NCBI RefSeq assembly: GCF_007567505.1
Contig: NZ_CP041783.1
Location: forward strand, 1,612,001-1,676,000
Length of the DNA: 64,000 nt
Direction of reading: 5' to 3'
DNA from: Shewanella donghaensis
GTDB lineage: Bacteria; Pseudomonadota; Gammaproteobacteria; Enterobacterales; Shewanellaceae
In this document: piece by piece, positions 35,714 to 45,006 of the stretch
How the letters are laid out: every line of letters begins with the position of its first letter
Numbering within the stretch: the first letter of the stretch is position 1
Notes under the pieces: generated by a model
The model's database searches: none
Told to the model about the DNA's origin: nothing
The model's input: only the letters and a program-made list of their open reading frames with translations
Translations under genes and position numbers: made by a program

Positions 35714-37219
35714 ATGAGCAATGTAAAACCACAGGGGACCATGCTTGGTCATCCCAAGGGGCTTTTCCTGCTGTTTACAACAGAACTATGGGAAAGATTC
35801 AGTTACTACGCAATGCGTGCCATTTTGGTTCTATATCTCGTAGATAAAGTACAAGGTGAAGGCGGGCACGGCTTAGGTTGGACAAGTGCTGATGCACTAT
35901 CTCTATACGGTACTTTTACTGGTTTAGTTTATTTAACCCCTCTCATTGGTGGCTGGTTAGCTGATAATGTGCTTGGCCAACGTAAAGCGATTTATATCGG
36001 TGGCGCACTTATGGCCATCGGACAATTTACACTTGCTTTCCCACATAGCTGGATCCCAGGTTCAGAAACTATAGCATTCTATATAGGTCTATTTACTCTC
36101 ATCATTGGTAACGGTTTATTTAAGCCAAACATCTCTACCATGGTTGGTGACTTATATGAAGAAGGCGATCATCGTCGTGATGGTGCATTCACTATTTTCT
36201 ATATGGGTATTAACGTCGGTGCTGCGCTAGCTGGTTTTGTTGTTGCATGGGCTTATACAGCATTTGGACAAACAGTATTATTTGAAGGCCAAGAAATTTT
36301 TATTAATAACTGGCAAGCAGGTTTCTTCTGTGCTGGTGTTGGTATGGTGTTATCTTTAATCACTCAATTCATTTTTGCACAAAAGCTTCTTGGTGATATC
36401 GGTCGATACCCTTCAGCTAAAGTGGAAAAAGAAAAAAATGAAGCCGCAGGTGAAGTACGTAAAGAACCACTAACTAAAATCGAACGTGACCGCATTAAAG
36501 TGATTATGATAATGGGTCTATTCACTATTATCTTCTGGGCTGGTTTCGAACAAGCAGGTGGTTTATTAAACCTATTTACCAACGACTTTACTGACCGTTC
36601 GATTGGTAACTGGGAAGTTCCAACGACATGGTTCCAATCTCTTAACGCGATGTTTATTGTTATTTTCGCCCCAGTACTGGCATCTATATGGATCCGTCTA
36701 GGTAAAAATGAACCTAACTCTCCAGTTAAGTTTGCACTTGGTCTTATCCTTTTAGGTATCGGCTTCTTATTCATGATTGGTGCAGTACTTGAAATGGATG
36801 GTGATGCGAGTGCTAAGTCAAGTATGTGGTGGTTAGTAGGTGCATACTTCTTCCATACAATGGGTGAGTTATGTTTATCGCCGATTGGCTTATCAATGGT
36901 AACTAAATTGGCTCCACTTCGTATCGCTTCATTGATGATGGGTGCATGGTTCCTATTCGTTGCTATCGCTAATAAAATTGGTGGTATCGTTGGTTCATTT
37001 ATTGGCCACGATGGCACTAAAGAAGAGCAACTAGCCAATGCGATGGGTATCTTTGCAGGTATCGCGATTACCTCAGCAATATCAGGTATTATCTTATACT
37101 TCATGGCTGACAAGTTAGTGACTTGGATGCACGGCGCTGAAGGTCACAATGAAACAGAAGAACAAGCTTTAGCTGAAGAAATTGCAGTAACAGCTGAACA
37201 TGAAGCGATTAACCGATAA
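35714..37219 (+). CDS. POT-family proton-dependent oligopeptide transporter
   Basis: Proton-coupled di-/tripeptide importer of the inner membrane with about 14 membrane segments, 501 residues from the ATG at 35714 (ribosome binding site GGTGGA). Family signatures: ELWERFSYYAMRAILVLYLV in TM1 (the ExxER motif), GGWLADNVLGQRKAIYIGG in TM2-3, GNGLFKPNISTMVG in TM4-5, and FFHTMGELCLSPIGLSMVTKLAP in TM10. A TTG 69 bases upstream is less likely. It stands alone. Which Dtp paralogue it is cannot be told. Confidence 0.92.
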   Translation: MSNVKPQGTMLGHPKGLFLLFTTELWERFSYYAMRAILVLYLVDKVQGEGGHGLGWTSADALSLYGTFTGLVYLTPLIGGWLADNVLGQRKAIYIGGALMAIGQFTLAFPHSWIPGSETIAFYIGLFTLIIGNGLFKPNISTMVGDLYEEGDHRRDGAFTIFYMGINVGAALAGFVVAWAYTAFGQTVLFEGQEIFINNWQAGFFCAGVGMVLSLITQFIFAQKLLGDIGRYPSAKVEKEKNEAAGEVRKEPLTKIERDRIKVIMIMGLFTIIFWAGFEQAGGLLNLFTNDFTDRSIGNWEVPTTWFQSLNAMFIVIFAPVLASIWIRLGKNEPNSPVKFALGLILLGIGFLFMIGAVLEMDGDASAKSSMWWLVGAYFFHTMGELCLSPIGLSMVTKLAPLRIASLMMGAWFLFVAIANKIGGIVGSFIGHDGTKEEQLANAMGIFAGIAITSAISGIILYFMADKLVTWMHGAEGHNETEEQALAEEIAVTAEHEAINR

Positions 37220-37245
37220 GTAATTATCTCAAATAATCATATCAA

Positions 37246-37276
37246 ATAAAAAAGCCTCGCAAATGCGAGGTTTTTT
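37246..37276 (+). terminator. Terminator after the peptide transporter gene
   Basis: Stem CCTCGC / GCGAGG extended by A/T pairs (with a G-T pair), 4-base loop, six T. Confidence 0.85.
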
Positions 37277-37323
37277 ATTGACTGTGTCTGATGCTGATAT
37301 GCGAATACATTTAACCCATAGCG

Positions 37324-38478
37324 CTAAGCTGTCAGTTCGAGCTCCATGAAACCACCTGCCGACAAATCTACGTTATAAAACAAACCATCAAACTGATCAT
37401 TAAGTAAGCGCTGTCGCTGTTTAGCATCATTACTCGCTATACAAATAGTTTCTTCTGGCAACAGACTCCTAAATTGCATGCTGGGCTTATTCCACTCAAC
37501 AGTACCTAATGGTAATGACTCAGAGATGGCGATAGGAGCCAAGCCTTTACTATTGCGTAAATAACATCGTAAACCACTGCCCGCTTGTCCTATCGCGACT
37601 CTATATTGTTCTAACTCAACACACACATACACCATATCCACATTTAAGCTAAGCCCTGAATTGGCCATCCTTTCATTTAAGTAACTCAACATATTGAAAG
37701 GTTCAATGAGGGTGTTACTGATACTGTTTCGATACTCTTTGAGCTTTTGATTTACAAAACTGCGTAATAACACACAACCAAATGCAGCTCTATTATCTTC
37801 AGGATGAAAATGTGCCATATACATAATTAAATGCTTATCGCCAACCATAGTAGAATCAATAAAATAGGCACTAACATCACTATTCTTACAAAGACTATAA
37901 TGAATACTCGCTTGTGGGTAACGAATATCTGAGGCGGGGAAAAGTTGTTGCTGTACACTCTTAGCGGCTTCTGCACTATGCTCAAGCAAAGAGAAGTTAT
38001 CGATTAACTCCTGGTAAGACAAATCTTCACTCATATTCGCTGCGGAGTTAATTACAGCATGACTGTCATTAAAGTCGATGACATCAAACTGATTTTGTTG
38101 CGGGGCGATAGCTTGCTCAATTGCCAGCTCAATGATCGACAAATCAGCAACCGGTTTAACAAGGTAATCACTAGCGCCATAGCGTAATGCCTCAACGACA
38201 TCAGCCATAACATTATTACCGGATATAACAATGGAAGGCACTGCAGGATTGAGTTTAACGATTTGTTTGAGCATACCGAGACCACCTAACCTTGGCATAC
38301 TCAAATCGGCTATCACAATATCAATATCGACTAGGTGCTGACTAAAAACAGCGACACCTTCTTCACCGTCATTAGCTTGAAATACTACAGCACCTTGCTG
38401 GCTTAAAAAATCAGCCAACAACTGCCTAAATACAGCATCATCTTCAACTAATAAAACAGTGACATTGGTTAATGCCAT
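37324..38478 (-). CDS. rssB: RssB-like response regulator with degenerate PP2C-type effector
   Basis: Response regulator of 384 residues from the ATG at 38478 (GGAG 7 bases upstream). Receiver domain residues 1-120: acidic pair Glu12/Asp13-Asp14, phosphoacceptor Asp58 in IADLSMPRLGG, and Lys in DYLVKPV, as in RssB. The C-terminal part (from about 170) has a PP2C/SpoIIE-like fold (SVQQQLFPASDIRYPQA) lacking the usual metal-binding aspartates. E. coli RssB (337 residues) delivers sigma-S to ClpXP; a role here in sigma-S turnover is inferred from the family. It precedes mlaA by about 50 bases on the opposite end, same strand. Confidence 0.78.
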   Translation of the reverse strand: MALTNVTVLLVEDDAVFRQLLADFLSQQGAVVFQANDGEEGVAVFSQHLVDIDIVIADLSMPRLGGLGMLKQIVKLNPAVPSIVISGNNVMADVVEALRYGASDYLVKPVADLSIIELAIEQAIAPQQNQFDVIDFNDSHAVINSAANMSEDLSYQELIDNFSLLEHSAEAAKSVQQQLFPASDIRYPQASIHYSLCKNSDVSAYFIDSTMVGDKHLIMYMAHFHPEDNRAAFGCVLLRSFVNQKLKEYRNSISNTLIEPFNMLSYLNERMANSGLSLNVDMVYVCVELEQYRVAIGQAGSGLRCYLRNSKGLAPIAISESLPLGTVEWNKPSMQFRSLLPEETICIASNDAKQRQRLLNDQFDGLFYNVDLSAGGFMELELTA

Positions 38479-38528
38479 ATAACGACTCCGGCAGTTCACC
38501 TGCCGAACAAGTTTTAAACTCGGCAGTA

Positions 38529-39314
38529 TTAATCAAGTTCAGATAAGTATTCATCCAGTAAATCATCATCATTTTGTTTAACAGGCACATTGCCATCATA
38601 AACTTTATAATCCATGTACTGAAAATAAGCTTCTTTTACAAATGTATAAGGGTCAAGCGCGTTATCAAGTAAGCGCTCTTGATCAATGGCAGAAGCACGA
38701 GAGTCTAGATTCTTTAACCCCCACTTCACAATGGATTGCCATAATAAAAACTCTGATAGTGGAAAGTATAGACCATCAACCCAATCTGCGGCGAGTTCCC
38801 TTGTCACATAAGGCCCAAAAAATGGCGCCATAAAATAAGGTCCATTCGGAACGCCGTAATAACCTAAGACTTCGTTGAAATCATCTTGTTTTCGTGACAT
38901 TCCCATCATATTTGCCACATCAATAACACCAAATAATCCAAGCGTTGTATTAATGGTAAATCGGCCACCAGCATTAGCTGCCCAATCCCACTTCCCCTGT
39001 AAGGCATTGTTCACTAGGGAGCTTGGCTCGTCGAAATTTCTCACAAAATTATTAACACCTGACTTTACAGGGGTTGGCAGGTAATCATTATATCCATGCG
39101 CCACAGGGCGGAAAAAATGTCGGTCTAGTACCAGGTAATTAAAATCCCACATCGCGCGGTTAAATCCTTCAATAGGATCGCGCGGATCATTATATAGAAT
39201 TTCGACTGCTGGCTTTTCTTCAAGCTCTGCTGATAAAGGCGTTTTTTGCTCAGCCTTTAACGTAAATGAAAAACAACCCACCAACAAAAAAAGTAACATC
39301 CATTTATACTTCAT
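38529..39314 (-). CDS. mlaA: Outer-membrane lipid asymmetry lipoprotein MlaA
   Basis: MlaA (VacJ) removes phospholipids from the outer leaflet of the outer membrane and passes them to MlaC. From the ATG at 39314 it has 261 residues; the signal sequence ends in the lipobox LVGC (residues 11-14). Family signatures: DPIEGFNRAMWDFN, FVRNFDEPSSLVNNALQG, and PYFMAPFFGPYVTR. The usual VacJ domain is complete. It lies directly upstream of the RssB-like gene and is likely co-transcribed. An upstream start 7 codons earlier would move the signal peptide inward and is less likely. Confidence 0.93.
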   Translation of the reverse strand: MKYKWMLLFLLVGCFSFTLKAEQKTPLSAELEEKPAVEILYNDPRDPIEGFNRAMWDFNYLVLDRHFFRPVAHGYNDYLPTPVKSGVNNFVRNFDEPSSLVNNALQGKWDWAANAGGRFTINTTLGLFGVIDVANMMGMSRKQDDFNEVLGYYGVPNGPYFMAPFFGPYVTRELAADWVDGLYFPLSEFLLWQSIVKWGLKNLDSRASAIDQERLLDNALDPYTFVKEAYFQYMDYKVYDGNVPVKQNDDDLLDEYLSELD

Positions 39315-39410
39315 ACATCTCTCTATACAGGACAACTAGAATCAAAGTAAATTTATCGAAAACACTGACTAACTAATATTTATATTGGGATTAAAGACAA
39401 AAAGCAAAAT

Positions 39411-39437
39411 TAAAGCTAAGGTGATTTGAGTCGATAC
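39411..39437 (+). promoter_or_regulatory. Sigma-28 (FliA) type promoter upstream of the FliK-like gene
   Basis: TAAA-N15-GTCGATAC on the plus strand, close to the consensus TAAA-N15-GCCGATAA. It lies 210 bases before the FliK-like gene. It suggests that this pair belongs to the late flagellar class. Confidence 0.55.
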
Positions 39438-39654
39438 AAAGACTATCAATAAAATGAAATAAGTCGATTTTCAAGCAACGACTTATCAGCGGACTCGCTA
39501 ATTATTGCGGAAGACTCAAATGGCAGTCTTTAACCATGACGACCTGATAAATATAGCACCTAAGCAATGAGCTTACCGCTAAGGATACTTAGCAAGCTTA
39601 GGAGATCAACGCTTAAATTGTAATAGAACATATTTAAAGGTGATAATAGATTTA

Positions 39655-41760
39655 ATGCCTGTAACTAAATCAAATAACAATATAGATAAAAACATTTTAA
39701 TAGACACAAAACCAGTGGCTAAATCCCTGCTTGCTTCCCCTTCTTCAAAGGGATCACTGCCAGCGCCATTGGTAGAAAATGAAGCTAGTTTGGTTTCAAT
39801 AAAAGTGTCAACGCCAAATACTAAACCTGTTATAGCTGATCGCGTTAATCAATATGTCAACTCTCAAACATTGAATGTTGAAATTGATCAAGACAGCTTT
39901 CAATTTAAATCTAATGAAAAAATAGCCAGATTACTGCAAAGTGGCGCCAAATTAATGCTTAGTTCAGAGGCAGTTTTAGCGTTATCAAAAATGCCACCTC
40001 TGACAGCTGATAAACTTATACCTGCACCTGCAAAGATTATAGTTCAGAGCCAGTTGGTGTTAGTCGCTAAAGCACTTGAAATCAAAATACCGATTGAACT
40101 AATAAAGCTTGCTCAAAGCAATGATATTTCACCATCACAACTCATGAAGTTAGCCGCAAGGTCAAATGGTTATCCCCTGCCTTCTGTAGATATCAAAGCG
40201 AACAATATGCAATTTGAGAATGGAACAAAAGTGATTATTTCAGCATCAATTAAGCTACCCAATGGCCAGCACCTCGCTCATATTAGCCAAGACTCAGGGA
40301 AACTATTGCTAAAATTAACCCCTATTTTACATGTTGAGACGGTAGATTTTTCCTCGGTAAAAAAACAGCACGCGCAAGCAATTATTAATTCAAATCATAT
40401 TGTAATCACTAAAAATGAACCAGCCCAATTATTAGGGCAATATCTAAAAAAACTAGAAAATATTCCACTAGCACCTGTACCTGCCAAATTGTCTCAGCAA
40501 ACAATACCTACACAGTTAAATCAATCTGTTATGGAACGACAAAAAGTAGCGTTGAGCAGTGATAAAGTCCCATTGGACATAAAGAACATTTTAAACAGTA
40601 ATCAAAAAATATCTTCAGAGCAGAAAACCCAAATAACAACTTTACTTAACCAGGTTATTTCTCAAGGCAAAACAACACTTTCATCACAAAAAATTGATAA
40701 TTTGAATCAGCTAACGGAGAAAGTTAACTCTACAAATCTGACTGCTGATCAGCGCAGCCAGATATCTCAAACACTAGCTCAACTAACTTCAAGTACTAAT
40801 GCCAGAACTAATGCCAGTACTAATGCCAGTACTAATGCCAGTACTAATGCCAGTACTAATGCCAGCAGCAATACCAGAATTGAACCCATCATTAGTAGAA
40901 CAGAGCAAAATAACACTAAAAGTCCATTTGAAGTGCTTAACCAAAATTTGCTCAAAGCTGGTGCTATGCCAACAAAAGTACTTAACAACAATATTTCAAA
41001 TAATTTAGCCTCTGAACTATTGAAATTCATTCCAAAACTCGATCCGATGCCGCTCACTCAATTGGTTAATATCAGCTTGCTTAAAGGTGAGCTTTCAAGC
41101 TTAACTAGCCTTAATGTTACCAATACACACTCAACACCCAATATTGGCTTAACAGGTGGTGCAATAACGACTTTGTTCCAGTTATTACTTGGGTTTAAAT
41201 CCCCAAATAATGGTTCAACACTTAGCCCAAAACTGCAAAGCTATATCACTAAGCTTCAGCAAAAGGTCTTCAGTAACTCAGTGCAGGCACAGAATCTATT
41301 TAGTGCATTGGATAAGGCCGGAAGCCTTGAGTCGATAGCAAAGCTAACCAGTAGCGTAGCGTTGTATCAGCAGGCCAGTAGTGATATTACTCAAAATCAA
41401 GCTTGGTATTTTGCAGTGCCATATTCAATCAGCCAAAGAAATGAGCAACTAGAAGGTAAGTTTGAACAAGAGAGCCAAGGCGACCAAGACGAAAATGAAT
41501 CTAACTGGCGATTACAGTTGAAGTTTAATTTGGCTCAGGGCCCCTTGTTGATCAATGCCTATAAACAAGGCGAGTATTTGGATCTTAAATTTACTGGCGA
41601 TAATCAGCAAGTGCTTACCAAAGTTAACCAGTATCAACAAACTTTATCATCTAAAATACAGCATGCAGGATTTCAACCACGAGAGATATCAACCGAAATG
41701 GCTAAAGTCCCAGCAACATTATTACCAGGTGATCATTATCTGGTCAAGACGAATGCGTAA
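39655..41760 (+). CDS. FliK-like flagellar protein with Thr-Asn-Ala-Ser repeat
   Basis: Protein of 701 residues whose last ~90 residues (NWRLQLKFNLAQGPLLINAY ... AGFQPREIST) resemble the C-terminal hook-length domain of FliK. The middle is Ser/Thr/Asn/Gln-rich and probably disordered, with a T-N-A-S repeat coded by the minisatellite at 40795. It is followed by an FhlB-like gene; the same type of pair (ylqG-ylqH) occurs in Bacillus. Start: ATG 39655 has AGGTGAT about 10 bases upstream; GTG 39640 is possible. It is a second FliK-like protein besides the one at 60822. Its role may be in hook-length or export control, but this is unproven. Confidence 0.68.
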   Translation: MPVTKSNNNIDKNILIDTKPVAKSLLASPSSKGSLPAPLVENEASLVSIKVSTPNTKPVIADRVNQYVNSQTLNVEIDQDSFQFKSNEKIARLLQSGAKLMLSSEAVLALSKMPPLTADKLIPAPAKIIVQSQLVLVAKALEIKIPIELIKLAQSNDISPSQLMKLAARSNGYPLPSVDIKANNMQFENGTKVIISASIKLPNGQHLAHISQDSGKLLLKLTPILHVETVDFSSVKKQHAQAIINSNHIVITKNEPAQLLGQYLKKLENIPLAPVPAKLSQQTIPTQLNQSVMERQKVALSSDKVPLDIKNILNSNQKISSEQKTQITTLLNQVISQGKTTLSSQKIDNLNQLTEKVNSTNLTADQRSQISQTLAQLTSSTNARTNASTNASTNASTNASTNASSNTRIEPIISRTEQNNTKSPFEVLNQNLLKAGAMPTKVLNNNISNNLASELLKFIPKLDPMPLTQLVNISLLKGELSSLTSLNVTNTHSTPNIGLTGGAITTLFQLLLGFKSPNNGSTLSPKLQSYITKLQQKVFSNSVQAQNLFSALDKAGSLESIAKLTSSVALYQQASSDITQNQAWYFAVPYSISQRNEQLEGKFEQESQGDQDENESNWRLQLKFNLAQGPLLINAYKQGEYLDLKFTGDNQQVLTKVNQYQQTLSSKIQHAGFQPREISTEMAKVPATLLPGDHYLVKTNA
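40795..40866 (+). repeat. 12-bp in-frame minisatellite
   Basis: Six copies of ACTAATGCCAGT (first and last with one change) within the FliK-like gene, coding for Thr-Asn-Ala-Ser. As the unit is 12 bases, changes in copy number keep the reading frame and would only alter linker length. Confidence 0.92.
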
Positions 41761-41780
41761 CATCAGAATTAAGACACATT

Positions 41781-42080
41781 ATGACAAATAAAAAACAGGC
41801 TGTAGCACTGAGTTTTGATGGCAATAGTGCACCGAAAATTACTGCGACAGGTAAAGACTTAGTCGCTGAAGAAATCATATCGCTTGCAAAAGATGCAGGC
41901 ATATTTATCCATCAAGATGAAAATCTAAGTAATTTTTTACAGCTTCTAGAACTTGGAGATGAAGTGCCAAAAGAGCTCTATACATTAATTGCCGAACTCA
42001 TCGCCTTTGTTTATATGCTAGATGGGAAATTTCCTGAACAATGGGACAACTTACACCAAAAAATTATTGAACAAGCCTAA
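41781..42080 (+). CDS. FhlB-like (FlhB C-terminal domain) export-switch homologue
   Basis: Soluble protein of 99 residues matching the cytosolic C-terminal domain of FlhB/YscU. The start (KKQAVALSFDGNSAPKITATGKD) and the end (SNFLQLLELGDEVPKELYTLIAELIAFVY) are family features. It lacks the membrane part and the NPTH self-cleavage motif of full FlhB. It lies 20 bases after the FliK-like gene on the same strand. Bacillus YlqH and Salmonella FhlB-type proteins can partly replace the FlhB C-domain; whether this one does is unknown. Confidence 0.85.
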   Translation: MTNKKQAVALSFDGNSAPKITATGKDLVAEEIISLAKDAGIFIHQDENLSNFLQLLELGDEVPKELYTLIAELIAFVYMLDGKFPEQWDNLHQKIIEQA

Positions 42081-42096
42081 TGAGTAGACTATCGAA

Positions 42097-42495
42097 TTAT
42101 TTTTTATGTAAGCGAATAATCAATTCAGCTTCCGCTTTAGGTAATTCACACTCTTGAACCAGCTCTTCTACACCCGCACCCAATGCAACCATTTTTAATG
42201 CCCTTGAATATAACTTCGATTGCGGATCTTGCTGACTTGCCTCTTCTATTATCTCAGATTGCTTACTAATTTTTTGCTCTAACTCTAATACACGCTTACC
42301 GACACCTATGGTGCCACTTCGTAGTTCTTGTAACTCTCGTTTTAGACTTTCTCGTTGTCTATCATTCTCTTTCACCAACACGGTAAGAGCATCGACTTTG
42401 GATTGAAGTTTAGTGGTTCTTTTTGAGAAGAATATTCCCATACCGATAACACTTAAAACATAGACAACAATGAAAATAAGTAATTCTTGCGTCAT
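42097..42495 (-). CDS. DUF2802 single-pass membrane protein
   Basis: Protein of 132 residues from the ATG at 42495 (AAGGA 6 bases upstream). One N-terminal membrane helix (LLIFIVVYVLSVIGMGIFF), then a long coiled coil (KLQSKVDALTVLVKENDRQRESLKRELQEL), and a C-terminal DUF2802 helical domain (LVQECELPKAEAELIIRLHK). It follows cheW in the same direction, after a terminator-like hairpin. DUF2802 genes commonly sit at the end of polar che clusters in Vibrio, Shewanella and Pseudomonas; function unknown. Confidence 0.82.
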   Translation of the reverse strand: MTQELLIFIVVYVLSVIGMGIFFSKRTTKLQSKVDALTVLVKENDRQRESLKRELQELRSGTIGVGKRVLELEQKISKQSEIIEEASQQDPQSKLYSRALKMVALGAGVEELVQECELPKAEAELIIRLHKK

Positions 42496-42534
42496 TGATA
42501 TTCCTTGATAAAGCTTATTTAAGTTATTAAAACA

Positions 42535-42564
42535 CAAAAGCCAGCAAATTAATGCTGGCTTTTG
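42535..42564 (-). terminator. Terminator-like hairpin after cheW
   Basis: 12-bp stem (CAAAAGCCAGCA / TGCTGGCTTTTG) with a 6-base loop; minus-strand tail TGTTTTAAT is only partly T-rich, so leak-through into the DUF2802 gene is possible. Confidence 0.72.
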
Positions 42565-42580
42565 TTTGAATAAGAAAATC

Positions 42581-43075
42581 TTATAACTGTGTTAATTCAG
42601 CCCATTCATCGTCTGACAATAATTTGTCTAAATCAACTAAAATTAATAGCTCATTATCACGATTACTCACACCTTGAATGAACTTGGCGCTTTCTTCAGT
42701 ACCGACATTAGGCGCATTATCTATTTCAGAACGACGCAAATATACCACTTCAGCCACACTATCGACTAAAATACCAATGACTTGTTTTTCTGCTTCAATA
42801 ATCACAACTCGAGAAGAGTCATCCACTTCAGCCGAATTAAGACCAAAACGTGAGCGAGTATCAATAACTGTCACGACATTACCGCGCAAATTAATAATAC
42901 CTAATACATAAAGAGGTGCACCAGGCACTGGTGCGATCTCAGTATAGCGCAACACTTCTTGCACTTGCATAACATTGATACCGTAAGTTTCATTATCTAA
43001 TTTAAATGTAACCCACTGTAATACTACGTCTTCTTTACCTGCAGCTGCTGTTGCTACATTTCTTGAGTCTGTCAT
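42581..43075 (-). CDS. cheW: Chemotaxis coupling protein CheW
   Basis: CheW (164 residues) links CheA to the chemoreceptors in the polar signalling array. Typical features: LQWVTFKLDNETYGINVMQVQEVL at the start, the receptor-binding loop VPGAPLYVLGIINLRGNVVTVIDTR with its conserved arginine, and VAEVVYLRRSEIDNAPN. It ends the che gene run in this direction, 8 bases after parP. Confidence 0.95.
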   Translation of the reverse strand: MTDSRNVATAAAGKEDVVLQWVTFKLDNETYGINVMQVQEVLRYTEIAPVPGAPLYVLGIINLRGNVVTVIDTRSRFGLNSAEVDDSSRVVIIEAEKQVIGILVDSVAEVVYLRRSEIDNAPNVGTEESAKFIQGVSNRDNELLILVDLDKLLSDDEWAELTQL

Positions 43076-43083
43076 AAATAACC

Positions 43084-44202
43084 TCAGTCAATCGAATCTT
43101 GACAACCTAATCCTGCATCTAGCATCTCAATGAGCGCCTGCACATTCAAAATGCCACACATTTGTTCTTTAACAACACCAGCAAGCCACGGTCGCTTACC
43201 TGCTTTCTCACGCCAATTGACATGAGATTTATTAATTTTTACCGAGTTGACTAAAGACTCACATGCAAATCCCCAGTCACTATCTTCAAGCATTACGATA
43301 TATTGATAATCAATTGAATCCGCCAATTCTTTAGTATACTTCTCTGGCATAACCCATTGACAACTATCAACCACATTTACCGTTTGCTCTCTACGAGTTT
43401 GCACCCCTAAAAACCACTTAGGACGCCCAATCAGGTGATTAATATGTTCTATTTTAACAATACCACCCAAACTAACCAATGGTACAGCAAGGGTTAACCC
43501 CGCAACATTGAAAAATAAAACCTGAAATTCATCATCTAATACTTCTTGTATATTGTTAGTTATACTAGGTGGAACTGACGACAAAGCAATATCAGCAGAT
43601 TTCAATTGCTGTGGTTCTTGTTCTGAATCAACATTAACCGCTTTATTAATAACTCTATCGGCTGACTTTTTTAAATCTTTATTTTCTGTTTCAGATAATT
43701 GCACTTCTGCAGCCAGGGGAACAACACTCCCGTCACCCTCTATCTTACGACGTAACTCTTCAGCCTTATTTTTGATACTTTGTTGTACATCTACTACCGA
43801 TTTTTTTGCTAAATTCGGTTTAGAAACGGCGGATAATAATTTAGATAGCGCATCTTTATCAACACTAGATTGAGCAAAGTGCTTCTGCGCTGTATCAGGC
43901 CGATTTACACGAGCTGGTGCTGGAGATTGAAACATCGACGAATTAACCTGCTCTTTTTTAATATGACTTGATGGTTGTATTTCACTTGAAAGTGCATTTT
44001 TGTTATTTTTTTCAACATTAACTTCTTTAACAACATCCTCTGCAAAAGTGGATTGTTTAATTAAGCTTTCGTTGTCATTTTCAATCGCTGACAGAGCCTT
44101 CTTATCAGTCTCAAACTCTTCCGCATCAGGAACGGTTTCCGTAGGCTCCTGTAAAAGAATGCAGAAAAAATCAAAAACAGTCTCATCAACCGATTTTGAC
44201 AT
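43084..44202 (-). CDS. parP: ParP-like CheW-domain protein
   Basis: Protein of 372 residues with a long, charged, probably disordered N-terminal part (1-215) and a C-terminal CheW-like domain (about 222-372; QVLFFNVAGLTLAVPLVSLGGIV and PKWFLGVQTRREQTVNVVD). This layout, and its place after a ParA-type gene in the che cluster, match ParP of Vibrio, which ties CheA arrays to the cell pole with ParC. The gene overlaps parC by 17 bases. It is also found annotated as CheV- or CheW-like. The N-terminus is Lys/Glu/Ser-rich, not strongly proline-rich. Confidence 0.82.
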   Translation of the reverse strand: MSKSVDETVFDFFCILLQEPTETVPDAEEFETDKKALSAIENDNESLIKQSTFAEDVVKEVNVEKNNKNALSSEIQPSSHIKKEQVNSSMFQSPAPARVNRPDTAQKHFAQSSVDKDALSKLLSAVSKPNLAKKSVVDVQQSIKNKAEELRRKIEGDGSVVPLAAEVQLSETENKDLKKSADRVINKAVNVDSEQEPQQLKSADIALSSVPPSITNNIQEVLDDEFQVLFFNVAGLTLAVPLVSLGGIVKIEHINHLIGRPKWFLGVQTRREQTVNVVDSCQWVMPEKYTKELADSIDYQYIVMLEDSDWGFACESLVNSVKINKSHVNWREKAGKRPWLAGVVKEQMCGILNVQALIEMLDAGLGCQDSID

Positions 44203-44977
44203 GTGTTAACTCCTTCGATAATAAGTCGTCAAGTAATCGATTGTAGGCTTTCATACCTCGGCTACTTGGGGTGTAATGCGATGCGGGAACATGGGCTAAA
44301 CTGGCATCTCTAAACTTAGTATCAACAGGAATAACGTCTGGCCACAATGTATCTGGATACATTTCTTCCAATGACTTTAATGCCACTGGTGACGCTTTGG
44401 TTCGACGATCAAACATGGTTGGTAAAACCGTAAAACTGTACGTTGTTTTTTTAGAACGCCCCATCAAAGCCATGGTCTTGATCATTCGCTCTAAGCCTTT
44501 AATGGCTAGGAACTCTGTTTGAACCGGAATGATAATGTGCTGGCTTGCAGCTAATGCATTGACCATTAAAACACCAAGAATGGGAGGGCAATCAATGAGA
44601 GCAATATCGTATTTATCATCTAGCAAGGCTAAAAGGTTTCGTATCACCAACCCCATCCCTTCTTGATGCCCTAAAGCTCTATCTAGCGTAGCTAATGCCA
44701 TTGAAGCAGGTATTAGATCTAGTCCGTCAATCGAGGTAGGGACAATATGTTTTTCAACCTCTGACAAGGTTAATTGTTTATGGGCCAGAAAAATATCGTA
44801 TAACGAGCTTGGAATTTCTTCTGAATCAATGCCCAAATAATAGCCAAGCGATGCATGAGGGTCGGTATCGATCATTAAGACTTTTTGGCCACGCTTAACC
44901 AATGCGCCGGCTAGACTGGCAACCGTCGTCGTTTTTCCAACTCCACCTTTTTGGTTTGCAATTGTCCAGACTTTCAA
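44186..44977 (-). CDS. parC: ParA-family ATPase ParC (Soj-like), polar chemotaxis array placement
   Basis: ParA/MinD-type ATPase of 263 residues. The deviant Walker A is KGGVGKTT (residues 9-16), Walker A' lies in MIDTDPHASLG and Walker B in IALIDCPPILG. In Vibrio ParC marks the old pole and recruits the chemotaxis array through ParP, so that both daughters inherit it. Gene order cheA-cheB-orf-parC-parP-cheW is the same as in Vibrio, which supports this over chromosome-partition Soj; there is no parB nearby. Confidence 0.87.
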   Translation of the reverse strand: MKVWTIANQKGGVGKTTTVASLAGALVKRGQKVLMIDTDPHASLGYYLGIDSEEIPSSLYDIFLAHKQLTLSEVEKHIVPTSIDGLDLIPASMALATLDRALGHQEGMGLVIRNLLALLDDKYDIALIDCPPILGVLMVNALAASQHIIIPVQTEFLAIKGLERMIKTMALMGRSKKTTYSFTVLPTMFDRRTKASPVALKSLEEMYPDTLWPDVIPVDTKFRDASLAHVPASHYTPSSRGMKAYNRLLDDLLSKELTHVKIG

Positions 44978-45006
44978 ATCACGCCTCGCAGTATTGTTAT
45001 TATCTT

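Noticed and set aside
36364..37113. A long minus-strand frame of 249 codons opposite the peptide transporter gene
   Set aside because: It lies wholly within the coding region of a clear POT transporter and shows no motif of its own.
40779..41057. A minus-strand frame of 92 codons with leucine-alanine-valine repeats
   Set aside because: It is the shadow of the 12-bp minisatellite in the FliK-like gene; its repeats follow directly from that repeat.
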